Part shown: positions 1 to 7,027 of the stretch, one piece after another
Layout: the number at the start of each line of letters is the position of its first letter
Position numbering within the stretch: the first letter of the stretch is position 1
Assembly (NCBI GenBank): GCA_946622415.1
Contig: CAMOPX010000009.1
Coordinates: forward strand, 1-64,000
Source: an uncultured bacterium
Lineage (GTDB): Bacteria > Cyanobacteriota > Vampirovibrionia > Gastranaerophilales > Gastranaerophilaceae
DNA: 64,000 nucleotides
Reading direction: 5' to 3'
Translations under genes and position numbers: made by a program
Notes under the pieces: model-generated
Database searches by the model: none
What the model was told of the DNA's origin: nothing
Seen by the model: only the letters and a program-made list of their open reading frames with translations

Positions 1-246
1 AATATATAGTAAACAAATATCGGACATATGAAACAAACCGAATATCCAACCCAAGCGTATTAATTAGGTAAAAGTCTGTAAAAAAAATCTGTTTTCGTTT
101 AATCCGGAGTTACACTCCATATTAAACAAATTTTGAATTAAAATTTTGTCATCGGTTCGTTTTCAGCTCATCGCCCTACGGAAAATCCGCTGATAATTCA
201 TTCTCAAAGTTACTCATACTTTTTGTATAAGTTTTTTGTTTAATAT
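1..246. other. intergenic region downstream of the exporter operon
   Basis: No coding region is supported here. It holds a small hairpin (GGAGT/ACTCC, 106-118). It also holds a hairpin at 212-232 (ACTCATAC/GTATAAGT, one G-U pair, T5 loop) followed by a T run at 232-237, which could terminate rightward transcription from outside the window; its leftward-reading side has no U run. A 15-base word at 153-167 recurs in direct orientation at 5755-5769 on the other side of the exporter operon. Confidence 0.4.
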
Positions 247-1371
247 TTATCCCAGTTTTCTCTTAAATGTTCTGCTTGCAAGTGTCAGGGTTATTGCGGC
301 AATTATTATTAGCGGAATTATGTTTACAATTACATCGCTTATTCCCATTCCTTTTAAAAATATTCCTCGGGACAGTACCATAAAAAATCGTACGGGGTTT
401 AAATATGTCAGGTATTGCCACCCGATAGGCATATCTTCAATAGGTGAAATAAAGCCTGACAACAAAACCGCAGGCATCATAAATGTCATAACAGATAAAA
501 TTGCTTGCTGCTGAGTATTGCATATTGCAGAAATAAAGAGTCCGACACCGACTATTGCCATAAGAGAAATCAAAATTGAAACAAAGAACAAAATTATAGA
601 ACCGTTAAAAGGAACATGGAAAAAAGCTATTACAATTCCGACCATAATCATTGTTAAACTCATTGCGATTATTAAAGGCGGAATTGATTTACCGAGAAGA
701 ATTTCAAAAGATGATAAAGGACTTACAATGAGTTGGTCAAAAGTGCCCAATTCTCTTTCTCTTGCAATAGATAATGCCGTTAAAATCAAGGTTGAAACTA
801 AAGAAAGCATAGCAATAATAACTGTTAAAATATACCATTTATATTCAAGATTAGGGTTAAACCAATTTCTTACAGTCGGGTTTATTTGTGTTCCTGTATT
901 TCCTGTAAGTTCTGCATTATACCCTGCAATAATTTGCGAAGCATATCCTGCTCCGATTGAAGCAGAATTTGTTTGTCTGCCGTCAGATACAACAAGAACA
1001 TTTGCACCCATGCCCGATTTTATATTGCGTGAAAAATCGTTTGGAATATTTATACCGATTTGAACTTTTTGAGTATCAAGATACTCACGAAATTCGTTTT
1101 CATTCTCAACATAATAAAATGTTCTAAACTGGCGCGAATTTTCAAAACGGCTTAATAATTCTCTGCTTTCTACGCTTTGCGAGCGGTCTAATACAACTGT
1201 ATCTATATTTCTAACCTCCATAGTTGCTGCGTTAGAAAATATTAAAAGCTGCATAATCGGCATCATAACTATAATGGCACGAGATTTTGGGTCATTCCAT
1301 ATTGTTATAAATTCTTTTTTCATTAGAGCATATATATTATTAACGGCTCTGCGTATAAAATCTCTAATCAT
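247..1371 (-). CDS. ybhR: ABC-2 type exporter permease (YbhR-like), distal
   Basis: Inner-membrane subunit of a multidrug-type ABC exporter, 374 residues. It has one N-terminal membrane segment (about 29-50), a large extracytoplasmic domain (about 50-175) and five C-terminal membrane segments. The ABC-2 signature region MMPAVLLSGFISPIEDMP is followed by a Leu/Pro-rich turn near residue 310. It overlaps the upstream permease gene by 8 bases, so the two are translationally coupled and probably form a heterodimer. It is the last gene of the operon tetR-HlyD-ATPase-permease-permease, the same order as E. coli cecR-ybhGFSR. The exported substrate cannot be told from sequence. Confidence 0.88.
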   Translation of the reverse strand: MIRDFIRRAVNNIYALMKKEFITIWNDPKSRAIIVMMPIMQLLIFSNAATMEVRNIDTVVLDRSQSVESRELLSRFENSRQFRTFYYVENENEFREYLDTQKVQIGINIPNDFSRNIKSGMGANVLVVSDGRQTNSASIGAGYASQIIAGYNAELTGNTGTQINPTVRNWFNPNLEYKWYILTVIIAMLSLVSTLILTALSIARERELGTFDQLIVSPLSSFEILLGKSIPPLIIAMSLTMIMVGIVIAFFHVPFNGSIILFFVSILISLMAIVGVGLFISAICNTQQQAILSVMTFMMPAVLLSGFISPIEDMPIGWQYLTYLNPVRFFMVLSRGIFLKGMGISDVIVNIIPLIIIAAITLTLASRTFKRKLG

Positions 1372-2476
1372 TTGATAACCTCATCTGCGTTTTTTTATAA
1401 ACTGCAACAAACAAAATCAAGCCTAATACGGTTAAATAAAAAGCATTTGCTAATCTAATTTCAGGAACACCACCTGCCATAAATTCACTCTCAATAAATG
1501 CAATATAATATCTTGGCGGAATTATTGCAGTTAAATATTGGAAAAATACAGGCATTGAATTTATCGGAAACATCAACCCCGATAACATAAGGGCAGGCAT
1601 AAATCCCATACTCATAGCAACCATACTTGCCATAAATTGATTTTTTAATACAGTTGAAATTAATAAACCAATGCCTAATGATGTAAATAGAAATAGAGCG
1701 CTGACTAAAAACAACATCAAATAACTACCCTTAAACGGTATCTGAAAAATACAAACACAAAGGAATACGTTAAATGCCATAGATACCATTCCCAAAATAA
1801 AATACGGGATATATTTACCTATAACAATATGTATTGCTCGGACTTTTGTTGATAGCAAGGCTTCCATTGTTCCTCTTTCCCACTCACGAGCAATAACAAG
1901 CGAAGTAAGTAAAATTCCGATTAATGTCATAGTAATAGCAATAGAACCCGGAACGATAAAATAATGAGAGTTTAAATCGGGATTATACCAAGTTCTTATT
2001 TCCGCATTAATTAAAGGTCTTTGCATTTTTCCTTTATATTTGCTTGTTAAAAGCCATTGATTAGCAATCATATTGGCATAACTTTGAACATAATTTGCAG
2101 TATTAACTTCACTTCCGTCTGTTATAATCAGTAAATCCGCTTTTTGTCCACGAGAAAGTTTTGTTGAAAAATCATTCGGGATTACAACCGCACCTTTAAT
2201 TTTTGAACGAACAATAGCAGTTTTAATATCTTCCATATTATCAAAATTTATTGAGTTGACGTATTTACTGTGTCCGAAAGATTTAACTAAAGTAGCCACT
2301 TCAGGAGAATTATCGTCATTTTTAATTCCTATTGTAACCTTTACCGAATCAAGATTAACACCATACATATAAATCAGAAAAGATATTAAAGGCAAAATAA
2401 ATGCGATTACAATACTACTTGGATCACGAAGTATTTGTTTTATTTCTTTTTTAATTAAGGCTAATAAGATTTTCAT
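1364..2476 (-). CDS. ybhS: ABC-2 type exporter permease (YbhS-like), proximal
   Basis: Second membrane subunit of the exporter, 370 residues. It has the same architecture as its neighbour: an N-terminal membrane helix (about 22-42), an extracytoplasmic loop domain, then five or six helices ending in the typical MGFMPALMLSGLMFPINSMP block. Its start overlaps the ATPase stop by 4 bases (ATGA) and its end overlaps the next permease by 8. It is clearly a diverged paralogue of the distal permease. Known members of the family pair with a duplicated-NBD ATPase and a periplasmic adaptor, both present upstream. Confidence 0.88.
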   Translation of the reverse strand: MKILLALIKKEIKQILRDPSSIVIAFILPLISFLIYMYGVNLDSVKVTIGIKNDDNSPEVATLVKSFGHSKYVNSINFDNMEDIKTAIVRSKIKGAVVIPNDFSTKLSRGQKADLLIITDGSEVNTANYVQSYANMIANQWLLTSKYKGKMQRPLINAEIRTWYNPDLNSHYFIVPGSIAITMTLIGILLTSLVIAREWERGTMEALLSTKVRAIHIVIGKYIPYFILGMVSMAFNVFLCVCIFQIPFKGSYLMLFLVSALFLFTSLGIGLLISTVLKNQFMASMVAMSMGFMPALMLSGLMFPINSMPVFFQYLTAIIPPRYYIAFIESEFMAGGVPEIRLANAFYLTVLGLILFVAVYKKTQMRLSND

Positions 2477-4071
2477 TTTTCACTCTCCTTAATTAACGTA
2501 ATAAATGTTTCTTCCATAGTCATATTGTCATGCTGAACTTGTTTCAGCATCTGATTTCGTTCTTCTTGGGTTAGACCCTGAAACGAGTTCAGGGTGACAT
2601 TTTCACTTTGAGATATTAATTTTGCGATTTGTTTTAATTCCGCAGGTGTTCCGACGGCAATAGTTTCACCCTTATAAAAAAGGCTTATTCTGTCGCAATA
2701 TTCAGCCTCATCCATAAAATGAGTTGTAACCATTATCGTTACACCTTTTTTAGCCAAAGATGTTATATGATTCCAAAAATCCCTGCGAGTCAAAACATCA
2801 ACACCTGATGTCGGTTCATCCAAAAACAACACGGGCGGATTGTGAATGAGTGCCGCAGCCATTGAAAGCCTTTGTTTTAATCCCAAAGGGAGTTCTTCTG
2901 CTTTTGTGTTTTCATACTCTTTCAGACCAAAAACCTCAATTACTTCATTAACCTTTTTATCTTTTTTTAAAATGCTAATTCCGTAAGCAAGAGCGAAAAA
3001 GTCCAAGTTTTCTTTTACTGTTAAACTTCCGTAAAGAGAAAATTTTTGAGCCATATAACCTAAATTTGCTCTGGCACGCTCGGGATTTTTCTTTATATCA
3101 ATTCCCATAATTCTTGCAGTACCACTTGTCGGTCGGGCAAGTCCGCACATCATTTTAAATGAAGTTGATTTTCCTGCTCCGTTTGGTCCTAAAAGCCCAA
3201 ATATTTCACCTTTTTTTATTTTAAATGTATTATTTTTTACAGCATAAAATGGTTTATTTGTTGGGCCGTACCTTTTTTCTAAATTATCTGCCTCTACGGT
3301 CAATTCAACATCAGGTGCGTGGTAATCATAGTTTTGTGCTATCCGTGATTCTTCTTTATTGTATCCGCCCATTAAATCGATTACTTTATTTTCAAATTCT
3401 TGCGGCGTTGGGGCTAAATCGTGCGGTTTTCCTTCATATATAACTTTTCCTTTATCCAAAACAACAGCGGTATCAAAATTATGAGCCTCATCTAAATAAG
3501 CAGTTGACCACAAAACAGTAGTTTCAGGTGTTATCATTTCACGAACCATTTTCATTAAATCTCTGCGTGATATAGGATCAACACCGACAGAAGGCTCATC
3601 TAAAAGTAAAAATTCGGGATTCCCGAGAAGGGTACATGCAAGCCCCAGTTTTTGTTTCATACCGCCTGATAATGCGCCTGCAAGCCTGTCTTGAAAAGGT
3701 GCAAGGGTTGTAAATTCCAACATTTTATCAAAATCGTGTGTAACACCTTTTAAATCAGCATATAATCTTAAATTTTCAATAACAGTCAAATCTTCATATA
3801 AACCAAACTTTTGAGGCATATAGCCTATATGCAGATTCAATTCGTCTTTCTGGGCAACAGGATTAAACCCAAGCACATTTATTTCACCCTCATTTGGCAA
3901 CAATAAACCGATTATTGTTCTCAATAGTGTGGTTTTTCCTGCTCCGTCAGCACCGATTAAACCTGTAATTTTACCTTTTTCTATATTTAAAGACAGATTA
4001 TTTATTGCAATAACCGGGGCAACGGAAGAACCAAAATTTTTAGTTAAATTCTTAATTGTTACCGTGTACAT
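2473..4071 (-). CDS. ybhF: ABC exporter ATPase with two fused nucleotide-binding domains (YbhF-like)
   Basis: Energising subunit of the exporter, 532 residues, with two ABC ATPase domains in tandem. NBD1 (about 1-235) has Walker A GADGAGKT at 40-47 and signature LSGGMKQ. NBD2 (about 255-490) has Walker A GPNGAGKS and a degenerate signature LPLGLKQ, so the two ATP sites are probably unequal, as in YbhF. Near the C-terminus about 26 residues (roughly NVTLNSFQGL to QVQHDN) are encoded by a palindromic DNA repeat rather than by conserved ABC sequence, and the original tail MEETFITLIKESEK resumes after it. It lies 3 bases after the adaptor gene and overlaps ybhS by 4 bases. Confidence 0.9.
   Translation of the reverse strand: MYTVTIKNLTKNFGSSVAPVIAINNLSLNIEKGKITGLIGADGAGKTTLLRTIIGLLLPNEGEINVLGFNPVAQKDELNLHIGYMPQKFGLYEDLTVIENLRLYADLKGVTHDFDKMLEFTTLAPFQDRLAGALSGGMKQKLGLACTLLGNPEFLLLDEPSVGVDPISRRDLMKMVREMITPETTVLWSTAYLDEAHNFDTAVVLDKGKVIYEGKPHDLAPTPQEFENKVIDLMGGYNKEESRIAQNYDYHAPDVELTVEADNLEKRYGPTNKPFYAVKNNTFKIKKGEIFGLLGPNGAGKSTSFKMMCGLARPTSGTARIMGIDIKKNPERARANLGYMAQKFSLYGSLTVKENLDFFALAYGISILKKDKKVNEVIEVFGLKEYENTKAEELPLGLKQRLSMAAALIHNPPVLFLDEPTSGVDVLTRRDFWNHITSLAKKGVTIMVTTHFMDEAEYCDRISLFYKGETIAVGTPAELKQIAKLISQSENVTLNSFQGLTQEERNQMLKQVQHDNMTMEETFITLIKESEK
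2526..2600. repeat. paired REP-like palindromic repeat inside the ATPase gene
   Basis: There are two inverted copies of one unit with core CTGAACTYGTTTCAG. The left copy (about 2526-2552) folds as ATGCTGAA/TTCAGCAT around CTTGT. The right copy (about 2573-2599) folds as ACCCTGAA/TTCAGGGT around ACGAG. The bases that differ between the copies are compensatory within each stem (tg..ca against cc..gg). The element lies in frame inside the coding sequence. A third, more decayed copy is at 45877-45902 upstream of the nucleoside transporter gene. Confidence 0.75.
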
Positions 4072-4074
4072 GGG

Positions 4075-4968
4075 CTAATCTCCCTCGCCCCTCTGGGGTG
4101 AGGGTTGGGGTGAGGGGTTATCATTTCCCCCTAAATCTACCTTTATTGTAACAGGCATTCCCTGTCTTAAATATTCATCAATATCATTGATATAAACTCT
4201 TATACGATAAACTAAATCCGTTCTTGTATCAGTTGATTGAACCGTCTTTGGAGTAAATTCTGCAACAGGCGAAATATACCCGATTTGACCTTTGTATTCT
4301 CTTTTCTTTCCGGTTTGAGGATTTATTGTATCTGTGTATACATTTACCTCTTGTCCGTATTTAATGTTGCCTAAATCTTTTTCATTAACATAGGCTCTAA
4401 CCCAAACAGGATTAGTTTTTGCCATTGTATAAACAGGTTGTCCTTTTTGAACATTACTTCCGGGTTCAATTACACGAACCATAATTATACCGTCTTCAGG
4501 AGCGTAGAGTTTTGTATAATCAAGTTGGTTTTTGGCGTAAGTTTTATTTGCCTCGGCAAGTTTGTATTCAGCTTGAGTTCTATTTTTATTGTTAAATAAA
4601 GTTTCAACATCTTGCTTTGATATCGCACCTAATTCACCTAACGGTTCGTTCCTGTTATATTTTTCCAATGCGTCATTTTTGAGAGCTTGCGTTCTTTCAA
4701 CATCAGCTATTGCTTTATTGTAGTTGGCTTCATAATCTCTTGAATCCAATGTTGCAATAAGCTCTCCTTTTTTAACGGTATCACCTTCTTCTTTGTATAG
4801 TTTTGAAACTTGACCGCCTGCAAGGAAACTCAAATCAACTTGGCGAATTTCAATATTGCCATACAAGGTGAGGTCATTAGATGTATTGTTTTTGTTTGTT
4901 TTATAGAAAAATATACCTAAACCGGCTATTAAAAGTATTAAAATTAACGCTATAATCTTTTTCTTCAT
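4075..4968 (-). CDS. ybhG: HlyD-family periplasmic adaptor of the exporter (YbhG-like)
   Basis: Membrane-fusion subunit, 297 residues. It has an N-terminal membrane anchor (about 5-22), a lipoyl/barrel-sandwich half motif GGQVSKLYKEEGDTVKKGE near residue 52, an alpha-hairpin (about 80-150), the second lipoyl half (YAPEDGIIMVRVIEPGSNVQ) and a beta-barrel. In the family it links the inner-membrane pump to the envelope. The last 14 or so residues (PSPQPSPQRGEGD) are encoded by a GC-rich hairpin repeat and are probably not part of the ancestral protein. It is the first structural gene after the TetR regulator, 8 bases away. Confidence 0.9.
   Translation of the reverse strand: MKKKIIALILILLIAGLGIFFYKTNKNNTSNDLTLYGNIEIRQVDLSFLAGGQVSKLYKEEGDTVKKGELIATLDSRDYEANYNKAIADVERTQALKNDALEKYNRNEPLGELGAISKQDVETLFNNKNRTQAEYKLAEANKTYAKNQLDYTKLYAPEDGIIMVRVIEPGSNVQKGQPVYTMAKTNPVWVRAYVNEKDLGNIKYGQEVNVYTDTINPQTGKKREYKGQIGYISPVAEFTPKTVQSTDTRTDLVYRIRVYINDIDEYLRQGMPVTIKVDLGGNDNPSPQPSPQRGEGD
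4080..4118. repeat. GC-rich hairpin repeat forming the adaptor 3' end
   Basis: A strikingly G+C-rich patch in an AT-rich region. CCCTCGCCCC (4082-4091) pairs with GGGGTGAGGG (4095-4104, one G-U) around TCT, followed by a further TTGGGGTGAGGGG. Read on the minus strand it encodes Pro/Ser/Gln-rich residues before the stop of the adaptor. Similar words are common dispersed repeats in many bacterial genomes (recollection, not searched). Confidence 0.6.
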
Positions 4969-4976
4969 ATTATATT

Positions 4977-5669
4977 TTACCCCTGTACTTCGTTTAATAA
5001 CGCTTGAATATATGTTCTGACATTGTTTTTAATTATGTTTTTATCTTCTTCACTAAATTTTTCCTGCTTTAATAATTTTAGCGAAAACGCAGGCATAATT
5101 TTGGGAGAATTAATTTGCGAAATAATGAAAATCGTTTTAAATATAATGTCTTTATCATCTGTTTTTTTATCAAATATAGCAGCGATAAGTTTTCTGACAT
5201 AAACAAGTAAAGGTGAAGTTAATTCAATCCTTTGATGATGATGTTCTTGAAGTAAGAAGCCCATCAAATCATTTGAAATAAAACCACCGTACATCATATC
5301 AACAGATTTATCCAATATTGTGTATAACAAATCGATTTGTTCTTTTTTAGATAAAGTTTCAGGCTCAACTTCAAGATTTAAAAAGTTTTTGGCATATTCT
5401 GTCTGCTTTTGTATTAAATCATCCAAAATACCTTGATACAAACCCTCTTTACCACCCCAAAAATATGAAATCATACAGATATTTGCACCGGCATCTTTGC
5501 AAATTTCTCTAATTCCGACACCGTCAAACCCCTTTTTAGCAAAAAGTTTTGTTGCCGATACAAGGATTCTTTCCTTGGTTGCCGGCATTAAACGGGCGCG
5601 CTCGCTATCGCTCGACTTTTGCCCTCTGCCGACAATCCGCTTTTCATTACTTCTAACTTTTGTTGGCAT
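4977..5669 (-). CDS. TetR/AcrR-family transcriptional regulator (CecR-like)
   Basis: Probable local repressor of the exporter operon, about 230 residues. The helix-turn-helix is ATKLFAKKGFDGVGIREICKDAG with ISYFWGGKEGLYQ after it, followed by a C-terminal ligand domain of the CecR type (DUF1956-like). I chose the ATG at 5669 because GAGGTGA lies 8 bases upstream. A GTG at 5681 and an ATG at 5588 are possible; the latter is where family members usually begin. The roughly 27 residues before 5588 include a GC-rich stretch encoding SDSERARL that looks like another repeat insertion. It sits just downstream of a consensus promoter overlapping a perfect palindrome, consistent with autoregulation. 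Confidence 0.88.
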   Translation of the reverse strand: MPTKVRSNEKRIVGRGQKSSDSERARLMPATKERILVSATKLFAKKGFDGVGIREICKDAGANICMISYFWGGKEGLYQGILDDLIQKQTEYAKNFLNLEVEPETLSKKEQIDLLYTILDKSVDMMYGGFISNDLMGFLLQEHHHQRIELTSPLLVYVRKLIAAIFDKKTDDKDIIFKTIFIISQINSPKIMPAFSLKLLKQEKFSEEDKNIIKNNVRTYIQALLNEVQG

Positions 5670-5692
5670 GCCAAATTTCACCTCACAATAAA

Positions 5693-5738
5693 ATCATAAA
5701 ACAATCGTTTGATTTTTGTCAATAATTTAAAATTATTG
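5693..5738 (-). promoter_or_regulatory. exporter operon promoter with palindromic TetR operator
   Basis: Read on the minus strand: -35 TTGACA (5722-5717), 18-base spacer, -10 TATGAT (5698-5693). A perfect 19-base palindrome, CAATAATTT-A-AAATTATTG, occupies 5720-5738 and overlaps the -35, which is the size and placement expected of a TetR-family operator. Assigning it to the TetR protein encoded next door is inference. Confidence 0.7.
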
Positions 5739-5739
5739 A

Positions 5740-6164
5740 TGTGTTTATCACTTACGGTTCGTTTTCAGCCCATGTTAAAAAATATGTCTATAACATGCAC
5801 TATTATTGTCTTATAGACTTGACTTATTGTAAGACAACCCAGGCAGTTTTAAGAGTTTGTGTATATAGATTAGGTTTTAATGGGACATTTGAAAAAAGAT
5901 TTTTCTGCCGAATTTCGGCTTTACGTTTGAATTACACCCTCTTCCAAGTGGTTGACTGAAACTACTCAAAAAGTCACTTTATTGTCCACAAATTGGCGGC
6001 AACTTTCCACTATAAATCCACCCAAATCGCTATAATCTAAATATATCGCCACATTCCCCGATGATATTTTCCAGACAAAAAGTCCGTTTTAAAATTACCC
6101 ACCCCCAAACTCGGAAGTTAGTCGGAAGGTTAAATATCTTTTATATTTCTACTATTATTTGTTT
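5740..6164. other. 425-base intergenic stretch with nested inverted repeats
   Basis: No convincing gene; short ORFs here lack homology-like composition and ribosome sites. Visible structure: CATGTTA/TAACATG (5771-5777 and 5791-5797), overlapping GTCTATAA/TTATAGAC (5786-5793 and 5811-5818), so the middle arm can pair either way; and a small GCCGA/TCGGC hairpin near 5908-5920. A 15-base word at 5755-5769 repeats one at 153-167. It may be a relic of a decayed element or an unrecognised small RNA; I see no promoter clear enough to decide. Confidence 0.35.
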
Positions 6165-6837
6165 ATGAGTGATGCTGAAATTATTACTTTAATTATATTT
6201 GGTTTTTTATTTTTTGTAGTCGCATCTATATGCGTACATTTTATACAATAAGAAAAAATATGAAGAAACCTCATATTTTGACATTACTAAAATTCCTTAT
6301 TCACAAATAAAACATAACTCAGGACATAGAGGTGAATATTTAATATATAAAGAATTAAAATATTTGGAATTAGAGGAAGTAAAATTTTTATTCAATCTAT
6401 ATATTCCAACTTACAACAATAAAACAACTGAAATTGATGTAATAATGATTGCACCTCAAGGAATTTTTGTTTTTGAAAGTAAATATTATAGTGGTTGGAT
6501 TTTTGGAACAGAAAGCCAAAAGAAGTGGACTCAATCTTTGCATATTGGTTATAGTGATACACAAAAAGAACATTTTTATAATCCAATTATGCAAAATGAA
6601 TATCATATAAAATATTTGAATAATATTGCAAACAAGAATTTAAAATATTATTCATTAGTCGTTTTTTCAAATGATTGCGAGTTTAAAAGCATTAAAAGAA
6701 ATAAAAATTCTGGTACAATATTAATTCACAGATATGAATTAAATAAGGTTATCAATCATTTGTTAACAAACAACAATCAAGCATTATCTCAATCTGATAA
6801 GGTTAAATCATCACTATCTATATTTGCATCCAAATAA
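6165..6837 (+). pseudogene. NERD-domain membrane protein, apparently frameshifted
   Basis: ATG at 6165 opens a frame encoding MSDAEIITLIIFGFLFFVVA, a membrane anchor, that stops at TAA near 6249. The next frame continues without a gap as YNKKKYEETSYFD and then GHRGEYLIYKELK, a typical NERD (nuclease-related domain) block with EIDVIMIAPQGIFVFESK in the core. Removing one base near 6238-6242 (CAT TTT A TAC AAT) joins the halves. The intact protein would be about 223 residues, usual for membrane-anchored NERD proteins. Either the gene is disrupted by a one-base insertion or the base is a sequencing error; a shorter product could start at TTG 6364. Confidence 0.6.
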
Positions 6838-7027
6838 TGTATCTATTTTTAAATACAAAAACAAAAAATTTTTAAAATTAAGATGTTTTGAAAAAATCAG
6901 CAAATAAAACAAAATACATTAAAATATTGATAATTCAAATATAAAGATGATAAAAGTTTGCAATTCTTTTGTTTTAGACTTACGATAGATAATGCCTTGA
7001 AAATTTTATAAATTAATATACGAAAGA

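Noticed and set aside
5741-5959. 72-codon ORF in the intergenic gap as a gene
   Set aside because: It has no ribosome site, poor composition and is built over inverted repeats; I kept the region as non-coding.
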